Origin: Bacteroidaceae bacterium
GTDB taxonomy: Bacteria > Bacteroidota > Bacteroidia > Bacteroidales > Bacteroidaceae
NCBI GenBank assembly: GCA_902362375.1
Contig: CABIVS010000002.1
Coordinates: forward strand, 84,757-148,756
Length of the DNA stretch: 64,000 nt
Direction: 5' to 3'
The notes under the pieces were generated by a model. It was given only the letters and a program-made list of their open reading frames with translations, ran no database searches and was not told where the DNA came from. The position numbers and the translations under genes were made by a program. This document shows positions 16,601 through 23,508 of the stretch, one piece after another. Positions within the stretch are counted from its first letter, which is position 1. Each line of letters begins with the position of its first letter.

Positions 16601-17958
16601 TTTCTCTGCAGGAAACAGATGTAGTTGCTTTCCTGTATGAAATATATCTAAGTTTCAGTGATGTGGCAGAACAGAAAAATATGGATTTCCGCTTTTTGCC
16701 GTCAGTGCCATCCTACAAAATGTTTATTGATAAAGGAAACCTGGATAAAGTGGTTTATAACTTGCTCTCAAATGCTTTTAAATATACTCCTTCGGGTGGA
16801 ACAATTCTGTTCTCTGTAAATGTGGATGAGGCAAAGAAGTGCTTGCAGATTCAGGTAGCCGATACGGGAGTAGGCATCCCTAAAGAGAAGCAGAGTGAAC
16901 TGTTTAAGCGCTTTATGCAAAGCAGTTTCTCCGGAGATAGCATTGGGGTAGGGCTTCATTTGAGCCATGAATTGGTGCAGGTACATAAAGGAACCATTGA
17001 ATATGAAGATAATGAAGGAGGAGGTTCTGTATTTATCGTATGTATTCCAACCGATAAAACGGTTTATTCGGAAAAAGATTTTCTGGTGCCCGGCAATGTT
17101 CTGTTGGAAGAAGCGAATATGCAAGCTCACCATTTGCAGGAACTTTCAGAAGAATATCAGGAACATGAGAAGGCTGTTACTTCATCGAGAAAACATAAAA
17201 TACTAGTAATTGAAGACGATAATGATATTCGTGGATTCTTGCAAGAGGAACTAAGTGCTTATTTTGAAGTAGAAGTGGCAGCAGATGGAATATCCGGATT
17301 TGAAAAGGCATGCAACTATGATGCTGATCTGATTATCTGTGATGTGTTGATGCCCGGAATGACCGGTTTTGAAGTAACCAGGAAATTGAAAGCAGACTTT
17401 GCGACAAGCCATATTCCCATTATTTTACTGACTGCATTGACTTCGCCGGATAAACATCTGGAAGGTCTTGAGGCGGGAGCGGATATTTATATTGCGAAGC
17501 CATTTAGCTTTAAGCTTTTGCTTGCACAAGTGTTCCGGCTGATAGAGCAATGCGAAAAGTTGCGGAAGAAATTCTCCAGTGAGCCGGGGGTGGTACGTCC
17601 TGCTTTATGCAACACGGACCGGGACAAGGAATTTGCAGACCAGTTGGTAGCTGTAGTCGAAAAGATTTATTCTCAATACAATATTTCTATTGATGAATTT
17701 GCGCAAATGATGGGGATGGGACGAACTGTGTTTTATAAGAAATTACGCGGAGTGACAGGATACTCACCGAATGAGTATTTACGTGTTGTCCGAATGAAGA
17801 AGGCTGCCGAATTGTTTTTAACCGAAAGGAATCTGACTGTTGCGGAAGTCTCTTATAAAGTTGGTATTAACGATCCCCTTTATTTCAGTAAATGCTTTAA
17901 GGCACAGTTTGGAGTATCTCCTTCTGCTTACCAGAAAGGAGAAAGAAATAAAGCTTAG
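13672..17958 (+). CDS. Hybrid two-component system sensor/regulator (HTCS), pectin-type
   Basis: A 1428-residue one-protein signalling system. Order: signal peptide (MKNKLLSLFALLFLFVSESYA), two seven-bladed propellers built of repeats such as DSKGFLWLGTLDGL and WVGTRRGGLYNY (to ~770), a Y_Y_Y domain, a membrane helix at about 868-890, HisKA with phospho-acceptor H917 (SHEFRTPLTLIQG), HATPase_c (LLSNAFKYTPSGG, ADTGVGIP), a receiver domain with phospho-acceptor D1224 (IICDVLMPGMTG), and a C-terminal AraC HTH (~1320-1425). The periplasmic propeller binds an oligosaccharide and the AraC domain activates the cognate genes. A start at 13522 would add 50 residues in front of the signal peptide and is rejected. 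Neighbouring GH28, GH105 and GH43 genes point to rhamnogalacturonan or pectin oligosaccharide as ligand (inference). Confidence 0.95.
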   Translation: MKNKLLSLFALLFLFVSESYADIELSSKQMRTSDGLPSNSVRCMYQDSKGFLWLGTLDGLTRYDGNSFLTYQLETGKHDQVSLADNRIKQVAEDKNGFLWIKTVPELFSCYDLQKACFVDFTGTGDDGESYSEIYMSSNGDVWLWHRASGVRQIVCKENRTMTSVKFRAESGRLPDDRIKFINEDSSGRIWIGTMHGLASVYKGKVEIVDRELNFSSSFPHGGDMYFLTKGGDVYRCVNGSKKIDCLASLSTIAGNTSVSAHSLIKDKWVIFTSNEGVYEFDFQTIQITPYRKLKINNGKVIHDNYGDCWAYNNTGRIYYINVKSGEIKDFQLIPEEKMKYIDYERYHVVRDDRGIVWISTYGNGLFTYDIQEDRLEHFVSEGKNAGPIGSDFLLCLMKDRTGGIWVSSEYSGLSHISISNKGITHVYPESPDVFDRSNTIRLLTKMSNGDIWVGTRRGGLYNYDSHLKTKIDNHYLPYNIYAISEDSQENIWIGTRGDGLKVGDIWYKPDPSNPFALSHSNIYSILRDKKNRMWVGTFGGGLDLAEQTAGGQYKFRRFFQQKKYGLRIVRVMAEDEKGMIWMGTSEGICIFHPDSLIADEDNYRLFSYTDGNFCSNEIRCLFRDSKGRMWVGTSGAGLNLCELTDDCQSLKYTHYGISEGLVNNMVQAIQEDHSGQLWIATEYGISRFNPNSHSFENYFFSSYTLGNVYSENSACMGADGKLIFGTNYGLTIIDPKKIPTERLLSPIVITGLSVNGIQVKPNMPGSPLQESLAYSDKITLKYFQNSFMLDFSTLDYSDNGQIKYMYWLENYDKGWNVPSSLSFASYKYLEPGTYIFHVKYCDGAGIWNDTETTLKIVIVPPFWKTSWAMLGYFILILIALYFTYRIIINFNRLRNRINVEKQLTEYKLVFFTNISHEFRTPLTLIQGALEKMYRIDDIPQALLHPLKVMDKSTQRMLRLINQLLEFRKMQNNKLALSLQETDVVAFLYEIYLSFSDVAEQKNMDFRFLPSVPSYKMFIDKGNLDKVVYNLLSNAFKYTPSGGTILFSVNVDEAKKCLQIQVADTGVGIPKEKQSELFKRFMQSSFSGDSIGVGLHLSHELVQVHKGTIEYEDNEGGGSVFIVCIPTDKTVYSEKDFLVPGNVLLEEANMQAHHLQELSEEYQEHEKAVTSSRKHKILVIEDDNDIRGFLQEELSAYFEVEVAADGISGFEKACNYDADLIICDVLMPGMTGFEVTRKLKADFATSHIPIILLTALTSPDKHLEGLEAGADIYIAKPFSFKLLLAQVFRLIEQCEKLRKKFSSEPGVVRPALCNTDRDKEFADQLVAVVEKIYSQYNISIDEFAQMMGMGRTVFYKKLRGVTGYSPNEYLRVVRMKKAAELFLTERNLTVAEVSYKVGINDPLYFSKCFKAQFGVSPSAYQKGERNKA

Positions 17959-17961
17959 AGT

Positions 17962-18006
17962 TTACGTTGAATCCGGTCTATGAAAAGTTGACCAGATTCA
18001 ACGTAA
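17962..18006. terminator. Bidirectional hairpin between HTCS and GH105 genes
   Basis: Arms 17962-17978 and 17990-18006 pair over 17 bases with one mismatch around an 11-base loop. It sits 4 bases after the sensor stop and 14 before the GH105 stop of the convergent gene, so it can serve both. Confidence 0.7.
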
Positions 18007-18019
18007 GATTGTTTATCAA

Positions 18020-19159
18020 CTATATATGGAGGTCTAATTTGTAGATTTCACTTCCGGCAAGCAGGAAGCAGCCTGTACCGAAATCTTCAAAATCAGGAAC
18101 TTTATCATAAGTGACAGGCTGACTGTCTTTCGGTTCTTTGCCGGTTCCCTGTACATAGCCAAGAAAACCATTCGGGTGGACTGCATCTTTCACCATGGCA
18201 TTCCATGCTTTTATGATTACAGGCAGATATGTCTTTTTATCCAATAGCCCGTTACGTACCCCCCAGGACATGCCGTATACGAAAAGGGCTGTACCGGAAG
18301 TCTCTTTGCCTCCAAAGTTTGTCGGGTCGTGGAGGCTGACATTCCAAAAGCCGTCTTCACGCTGACATTGTTTCAGTGCTTTGCTCATAGTCAGAAAATC
18401 ATTGATGTAATCCTGACGATGTTTTTCATCGGATGGAATTTCATTCATAACTCGTACTAAAGCTGCATATACCCATCCGTTTCCACGGCTCCAGTAACAG
18501 TCTTTACCATTCGGTTCTTTGTACGGAGGATCGAAATTATGATCTCGCCACCATAAACCGTCTTTGGGGTTGAACATTCCGTTTTCTCCATGCTGGTTGC
18601 GGGTATATTCATACATGTCCCACATCTTATCAAAGTATTTCTGTTCGCCCGTAAGTTTTCCCATTTTGGCAAATATCGGCATCCCCATCTGGATGGCATC
18701 TATCCACCACCAGTCATTTACTTGTGGAGTGTTGATCAGCATATCCATATTGGCTTTCGTTTTCCGTATTTTTTCAGGATCAGGGCAAATGTTGTATAAA
18801 TCGAGATAGATTTGGCTGGCGCAGTAGTTATCAGCATTACGGGTGGTTGTTCCCCGGTGGAATCCCCATTGGTGATAATCTGCCCATTCCTTGGCATAGA
18901 GGTAATATTCGTCTGCAGGATAGATGGAATAGAGTGCCATTAGACCCTCGTAATACACACTCCGTGTCCAGATATTACTAGGACGAACCACTTTTTTGAC
19001 AAAAGAAGGAGTGCGATAATCAGCATATTTCTTCATAAAATAGTCGTTCACCTGGAGGGTTACTTTGAGAATTTCTTTTTTATCGGGAACTGTCTGTGCT
19101 TTTATGTTCCCATAACTCAATATTACTCCGATAAAAAATAGTATAAGATGCTTTTTCAT
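18020..19159 (-). CDS. GH105 unsaturated rhamnogalacturonyl hydrolase
   Basis: A 379-residue enzyme with signal peptide (MKKHLILFFIGVILSYGNIKA). It fits GH105 (YteR/YesR): an (alpha/alpha)6 barrel with TRNADNYCASQIYLDLY (D110), WWWIDAIQMGMP (D154) and CYWSRGNGWVYAAL. The two aspartates match the residues needed to hydrate the double bond of unsaturated galacturonosyl products left by pectate or rhamnogalacturonan lyases. It therefore works downstream of a lyase, in the periplasm. It is convergent with the sensor gene, and a terminator hairpin lies between them. A weak -7-like sequence (CACTTTTG, minus strand, 19203-19210) precedes it. Confidence 0.92.
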   Translation of the reverse strand: MKKHLILFFIGVILSYGNIKAQTVPDKKEILKVTLQVNDYFMKKYADYRTPSFVKKVVRPSNIWTRSVYYEGLMALYSIYPADEYYLYAKEWADYHQWGFHRGTTTRNADNYCASQIYLDLYNICPDPEKIRKTKANMDMLINTPQVNDWWWIDAIQMGMPIFAKMGKLTGEQKYFDKMWDMYEYTRNQHGENGMFNPKDGLWWRDHNFDPPYKEPNGKDCYWSRGNGWVYAALVRVMNEIPSDEKHRQDYINDFLTMSKALKQCQREDGFWNVSLHDPTNFGGKETSGTALFVYGMSWGVRNGLLDKKTYLPVIIKAWNAMVKDAVHPNGFLGYVQGTGKEPKDSQPVTYDKVPDFEDFGTGCFLLAGSEIYKLDLHI

Positions 19160-19302
19160 TGTATAATAAATTAAATTACTACTGTTCTTAGATTTAGGTG
19201 CACAAAAGTGAACCTTTCTTTACCTGTTGCAAAGAAAAAGCATTGTAAGGAAAGTAATATTGAAATTTGTACGGAAAATATGTAATATTAGACTTTACCG
19301 GC

Positions 19303-19950
19303 CTAGAGGAACTGTTTTATCTCTTCAGCAGTATCTGTGAGGTATTGAGGAGCAAATTCTTCCAGCTCCGTGCATGGACGAAATCCCCAAGTCACTCCGC
19401 AAGCGGTAACTCCTGCATTGGCAGCCGTTTGCATATCTACACCGGAATCGCCTACATAAAGGACATCTTCCTTTTGTACATTGGCCAGTTTTAATATATC
19501 AAAAACAACTGCCGGATCGGGTTTGACATTTATTCCTTCCCGTTGGCCGAAAACTGCTGTAAAGTGAATACCGGGGAAGTAATGGGCAACCAGCTTTTCT
19601 GTGGCAGCCTGATATTTGTTGGATGCTACGGCAATTTGGATGCCTGCAGACTGCAGATAGGATAACAGTTCCGGAATGCCCGGATAAGGTCGGCTATCAT
19701 CTGCATTGTGAATATCGTAATAAGGAACGAACTCATTGCGTACACGAAGTACATTTTCTTCCGTCTTTTCACCTTCGGGCAATGCGCGTTCAAAGAGTTT
19801 ATTGATACCATTGCCTACCATGAAGTTGTACTTTTCTATTTCATGAGTGGGGTATCCTAATTTATTTAAAGCATAATTGGTGCTGTGGGCAAGGTCGGCG
19901 ATGGTATTCAGCAATGTTCCATCCAGGTCAAATATAACTAGTTTCTTCAT
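19303..19950 (-). CDS. gph: HAD-superfamily phosphatase, phosphoglycolate phosphatase-like
   Basis: A 215-residue cytoplasmic HAD subfamily IA hydrolase. Motif I is FDLDGTLLN with D8 nucleophile and D10 acid/base; motif II is VASNK; the conserved Lys lies in NVKPDPAVV; motif IV is YVGDSGVDM. The helical cap domain (about 15-85) is of the Gph/PGP type. These enzymes dephosphorylate 2-phosphoglycolate or related small sugar phosphates; the exact substrate cannot be read from sequence. It has no signal peptide and sits between secreted pectin enzymes, so it may be an old resident of this chromosomal spot rather than part of the pectin pathway. Confidence 0.85.
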   Translation of the reverse strand: MKKLVIFDLDGTLLNTIADLAHSTNYALNKLGYPTHEIEKYNFMVGNGINKLFERALPEGEKTEENVLRVRNEFVPYYDIHNADDSRPYPGIPELLSYLQSAGIQIAVASNKYQAATEKLVAHYFPGIHFTAVFGQREGINVKPDPAVVFDILKLANVQKEDVLYVGDSGVDMQTAANAGVTACGVTWGFRPCTELEEFAPQYLTDTAEEIKQFL

Positions 19951-20062
19951 TCTTACTGTATCTTATTGTTCTCCTTTAATCTCTTTTACCGATACAAAAA
20001 TAGGTAAAAAAGATAAGATAAAGAAATCCTTTCCTATCTTGCCGGGTTTTATCTTCTCCTTT

Positions 20063-20209
20063 GGAAAGAATTGTTTCTTGCCACGGAACTTTTAGTTTCA
20101 TGACGGGAAACAATTAGTTCCACACCGAGAAACCAATGGTTTCACCGTATGGAACTAACAGTTTCAAGGCATGAAACTAGAAGTTTCAAACCAGGGAACT
20201 AAATTTGAA
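20063..20209. repeat. Seven-unit array of 15-base palindromes, exact 22-base period
   Basis: Units start at 20063, 20085, 20107, 20129, 20151, 20173 and 20195, always 22 bases apart: GGAAAGAATTGTTTC, GGAACTTTTAGTTTC, GAAACAATTAGTTCC, GAAACCAATGGTTTC, GGAACTAACAGTTTC, GAAACTAGAAGTTTC and a degenerate GGAACTAAATTTGAA. The half-sites are GGAAC or GAAAC with GTTTC or GTTCC. The 7-base spacers share no sequence. The array ends right at the stop of the GH43 gene. Confidence 0.85.
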
Positions 20210-20210
20210 A

Positions 20211-21887
20211 CTATTTCTTAGTAATCCGGAACCAGTCTACATCTGCCCATCCTCCGTCGTTAGTGACGATAGCTGGTCGTGTGCAGAACATTCCGACCTT
20301 TGTGCCAATCCATTGTCCTTCTCTTGCCTGGAAAGGATTGCCTAGTGGCTGATATTTCTTTCCGTCAAGGCTGTAGCTGAAGTTACACATCACAATGAGA
20401 TCGTGTCCGCCTTCGCTGCCTTTGATCTTCTTGCCGTCATAGCTGAAACGAACTTTCAGATAAACAGTATTTTGAGAAAGATCCACAGAAGCATTTGCCT
20501 GTTCCGGTTTTCCTTTATCTGCTTTTTTACATTCAACTTGAGACAGGACCAGACCTTTATCTGTATTTTCCAGAATGATTCCGGCATAATCTCTACCCAT
20601 TACAACCAGTCCGGTGCGTTCACCTTTATTTTTAGGATTAGGGGTAAACGTAAGTTTCATTGTTGCAGTGAAATTGTCAGAAGGCGTTTTCTGTAGAAGC
20701 AGGTTGGCTACATCCCACAGATTTTTATAGTCATTCAAAACCGGATAGGAGTATAATCTTACATAGCTCTTATCACCTGCATAGTATGCCCATTTTTCAT
20801 TGATGTTGGCATGCCATTGCCATTGTGGAGAGAGGGTATATCCGTCGAATTCGTCACTTTCCTGCGGAGTGCAGATGGGATATGTTTTACCTACATTCGG
20901 CTTTTTATAAGTCAGAACAGGTTCGCCACAGCCGTCACCGTCTTTATCTATGCCAATCACAGGCCAGTCGTTTACCCATTTCATAGGCTGAAGATGCATG
21001 ATACGTCCATAAGCACCCACATCCTGAAAGTGAAGGAACCAATCTTCTCCGGTAGGAGTATCTACCCATGCACCCTGATGAGGACCGTTGACAGGAGAGT
21101 TGCCTTGCGCAAGTACGGTTTTCCATTCGTAGGGACCATAGATGTTTTTAGAACGTAGTACAACCTGCCAGCCTGTTGGTACGCCACCGGCCGGATGGAA
21201 GATATAATAATAGTCATTTCTTTTATACATTTTAGGACCTTCACAAGTCTGATGTGCTTCATGACCATCGAAGATTATGCGTGAAGGAGTGATGGCTTTT
21301 GTTGCTTCTGCATTTAGTTCGCAGATGGTGATTACACTTTTCAGTCCGGCACGACTTCCTGCGTATGCATGTACCATATACACTTTCCCGTCTTCATCCC
21401 AAAACGGGCAGGTGTCAATAATTCCTTTTCCCGGTTTCACCAAGACTGGTTCGCTCCACGGACCTTTCGGGTCTTTGGCTTTCACCATAAAAGCTCCCTG
21501 GTCAGGATCCCCCCAAAAGATATAGAACTCTCCGTTATGATGGCGAATGGCTGGGGCCCAGACACGGTTGCCATGTTCCGGCCGTTCCGGAGTTTCGATG
21601 GGAGGGAGGGCATTGGGGACGGCGGCACCGATAATCGTCCAGTTCACCAAGTCCTTGGAATGTAGGATTTGTAATCCGGGTAAACAGTTGAAACTGGATG
21701 AAGTCATATAGAAATCATCTCCTACGCGGCAAGCGTCAGGATCGGAGTAATCGGCATAAAGTACCGGATTTTTGTATTTACCGTTTCCGAGGTCGGAAAC
21801 CCATACCTCAGATACATAGTTTTTTTGTGCTACTGCGGTGAAGACCGTTAATAGGCAAAAAGCTAAAGTCTGTGTCAATCGTTTCAT
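20211..21887 (-). CDS. GH43 family glycosidase (arabinofuranosidase/xylosidase type) with C-terminal beta-sandwich
   Basis: A 558-residue secreted enzyme (signal MKRLTQTLAFCLLTVFTAVA). Residues ~38-330 form a GH43 five-bladed propeller: general base in the YADYSDPDAC segment (46-51), pKa modulator in IIDTCPFWDEDGK, general acid Glu in HQTCEGPKMYK. Residues ~350-555 form a concanavalin-like beta-sandwich (DEFDGYTLSPQWQWHANIN at its start), as in many GH43 enzymes. Such enzymes remove L-arabinofuranose or D-xylose from plant polysaccharides; in a pectin locus, arabinan or RG side chains are likely. A -7 element lies at 21935-21942. Its stop codon abuts a 22-base-period palindrome array. Confidence 0.9.
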   Translation of the reverse strand: MKRLTQTLAFCLLTVFTAVAQKNYVSEVWVSDLGNGKYKNPVLYADYSDPDACRVGDDFYMTSSSFNCLPGLQILHSKDLVNWTIIGAAVPNALPPIETPERPEHGNRVWAPAIRHHNGEFYIFWGDPDQGAFMVKAKDPKGPWSEPVLVKPGKGIIDTCPFWDEDGKVYMVHAYAGSRAGLKSVITICELNAEATKAITPSRIIFDGHEAHQTCEGPKMYKRNDYYYIFHPAGGVPTGWQVVLRSKNIYGPYEWKTVLAQGNSPVNGPHQGAWVDTPTGEDWFLHFQDVGAYGRIMHLQPMKWVNDWPVIGIDKDGDGCGEPVLTYKKPNVGKTYPICTPQESDEFDGYTLSPQWQWHANINEKWAYYAGDKSYVRLYSYPVLNDYKNLWDVANLLLQKTPSDNFTATMKLTFTPNPKNKGERTGLVVMGRDYAGIILENTDKGLVLSQVECKKADKGKPEQANASVDLSQNTVYLKVRFSYDGKKIKGSEGGHDLIVMCNFSYSLDGKKYQPLGNPFQAREGQWIGTKVGMFCTRPAIVTNDGGWADVDWFRITKK

Positions 21888-21934
21888 GTTATAGATTATA
21901 ATTATATAAGTGATTTGCTGGTTTTATCCGGTGA

Positions 21935-21942
21935 CAAAGGTA
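21935..21942 (-). promoter_or_regulatory. -7 element of the GH43 gene
   Basis: Minus strand TACCTTTG, matching TAnnTTTG, 48 bases before the GH43 ATG. It lies just beyond the terminator of the upstream DUF4861 gene. Confidence 0.55.
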
Positions 21943-21950
21943 GAAAAAAA

Positions 21951-21984
21951 GACTCTGCACTAGGAGGAATATTTGTGCAGAGTC
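21951..21984 (-). terminator. Intrinsic terminator of the DUF4861 gene
   Basis: Perfect 10-bp arms GACTCTGCAC/GTGCAGAGTC (21951-21960, 21975-21984). On the minus strand the stem is followed by seven T. It separates the DUF4861 and GH43 transcripts. Confidence 0.8.
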
Positions 21985-22034
21985 ATAGAAAAATTGGTAG
22001 AAACCTCGTAATTTTTGTTTAGTTGTATATGTAT

Positions 22035-23261
22035 CTACCTTATCACCTTTACGGTTACCGGGTGAGCCAACTCTTCTTTCCATTCACGAAGATAGGCAAA
22101 CCATGCTTCCGGTGTTTTATATCCGAAAGTTTCTTTCATCGAAGTAAAAGTCGTATGATACTGGAAATATTTATTTCCCGGAGCGGTAATCGTATAAAGG
22201 AAGTTAGCTTTATCCTTTTCTTCCGATTTCACATAACGTTGAGGAATGCAAGTGCCCAGTCCTACGGTTTCTTTAGCATATTTCACTGTGTCGTTTACAG
22301 GCCAGTCCGTTCCCCAGCTTCCTACAAGCCCTTTATGATCGGAGAAAGACTTGGAAGTACCTACTATGTCTTGTACACCTGTGCAGAAAACTTCCTTATT
22401 GAGCGGTTCGTCAAAGAATGCTTCAATATGAAGATCGCGATGTCCTGCATAGAGCGTATAACGTGTCATCATATTCAGTTCCGTATCCTGATATTTCCAT
22501 CCGGTCACTTCAATTTCAGCAATCACGCGTACCGGTCCGTAAGAGATGATACGTTCCGTGCGGGTATCTACCGGAGTGATGTGTGTAGCTTGCTGTCCGT
22601 CCCAACCTTTCAACGCACCCGGTCCGCAACTGTCGAACACACGGAGCACGTCATCTCCGAATCCTTTAGCTAACTGCTCATCCGTCGGATAGAACTGCGA
22701 TTCTTTGATTTCCAGCCCTTTGTTGAACTTGCCATAAATATCCGGCGTCTGTTTCTCATTGAAATAAAGGCGGTATCCTACCAGTTCCGATTCCAATACC
22801 GGACCGTGAGGACGTACCATACTGTATATATTACTAGTGCCGGGAACAGTGATAGCTTGTACCCGCTGATGCTTTCCTTTCCGGTTGTCTACGATAAACA
22901 TGTCGGCATAAACTCGTTCAGGATAAGTCTTTGTACTCTTTTCTGAAGAAAGTGTAATCTGGAATGTTTTTCTACCATGAGCAGGAAGATCGGCAACAAA
23001 GGCCAGTTCGTCCATCTTACGGTCTCTGTTCAGATCGTCCAACTGGGAAGCTATTTCTTTGCTCCCTTCCATGACAATGGCAGATTTTACTTTGAAACCA
23101 GTATGCAGTTCATGCAAATTGATGACAATCGGAGCATCCGTTTTTGCCTGATTCCAGTTGTTCTGCACTTCAACTGTGATGGTTTTCTCCTGTTTCTGCG
23201 CTTGGGCAGACAGACTGAAAGCTCCTAAAAAGAAAGTAATAATAAAAAGATTCTTCTTCAT
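22035..23261 (-). CDS. DUF4861 family secreted protein of a pectin locus
   Basis: A 408-residue protein with signal peptide MKKNLFIITFFLGAFSLSAQA. The whole mature part fits DUF4861: a beta-rich body with DLNRDRKMDELAFVADLPAH, PHGPVLESELVGYRLYFNEK, FDSCGPGALKGWDG and YTLYAGHRDLHIEAFFDEPL. DUF4861 proteins are regularly found beside GH105 and GH28 genes in Bacteroides rhamnogalacturonan loci, but their activity is not known to me; a galactose-mutarotase-like sugar-binding fold is plausible from the sequence style. It has its own -7 element (23300-23307) and terminator (21951-21984), so it can be transcribed alone. Confidence 0.85.
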   Translation of the reverse strand: MKKNLFIITFFLGAFSLSAQAQKQEKTITVEVQNNWNQAKTDAPIVINLHELHTGFKVKSAIVMEGSKEIASQLDDLNRDRKMDELAFVADLPAHGRKTFQITLSSEKSTKTYPERVYADMFIVDNRKGKHQRVQAITVPGTSNIYSMVRPHGPVLESELVGYRLYFNEKQTPDIYGKFNKGLEIKESQFYPTDEQLAKGFGDDVLRVFDSCGPGALKGWDGQQATHITPVDTRTERIISYGPVRVIAEIEVTGWKYQDTELNMMTRYTLYAGHRDLHIEAFFDEPLNKEVFCTGVQDIVGTSKSFSDHKGLVGSWGTDWPVNDTVKYAKETVGLGTCIPQRYVKSEEKDKANFLYTITAPGNKYFQYHTTFTSMKETFGYKTPEAWFAYLREWKEELAHPVTVKVIR

Positions 23262-23299
23262 GTTTCTAAGGCTGAAATTATACGTCGTATTTCTCCTTG

Positions 23300-23307
23300 C
23301 AAAAATA
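23300..23307 (-). promoter_or_regulatory. -7 element of the DUF4861 gene
   Basis: Minus strand TATTTTTG, fitting TAnnTTTG, 39 bases before the ATG at 23261. It lies directly after the terminator of the upstream GH28 gene. Confidence 0.55.
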
Positions 23308-23314
23308 GCAGAAA

Positions 23315-23360
23315 AAATAGCAGACTGTGTCTCTTTTGAGGAGATTATAGTCTGCTATTT
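23315..23360 (-). terminator. Intrinsic terminator of the GH28 gene
   Basis: Arms AAATAGCAGACT (23315-23326) and AGTCTGCTATTT (23349-23360) are perfect complements over 12 bp; on the minus strand the stem runs into a T-rich tract. Confidence 0.75.
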
Positions 23361-23402
23361 GAGCTTTTTACTCTATATAATGATATTGTGGTTTTCTTTT
23401 CT

Positions 23403-23506
23403 TTCACCACAGAGGACACGGAGGACACAGAGGATTCTGTTTAATAAAATAAAATCCATTTACTGCATATTTATTCCTCTGTGTCCTCCGTGTCCTCTGT
23501 GGTGAA
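23403..23506. repeat. Perfect 32-bp inverted repeat of an intergenic repeat family
   Basis: Arms 23403-23434 and 23475-23506 are exact reverse complements with a 40-base loop. They begin TTCACCACAGAGGACAC and consist of variants of the octamer GAGGACAC. The inner arm ends two bases from the GH28 stop codon. A second member lies at 49671-49757. Confidence 0.85.
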
Positions 23507-23508
23507 CC

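Noticed and set aside
20063..20209. CRISPR array
   Set aside because: Units are 15-bp palindromes with 7-base spacers and variable centres, and no cas gene is present in the window.
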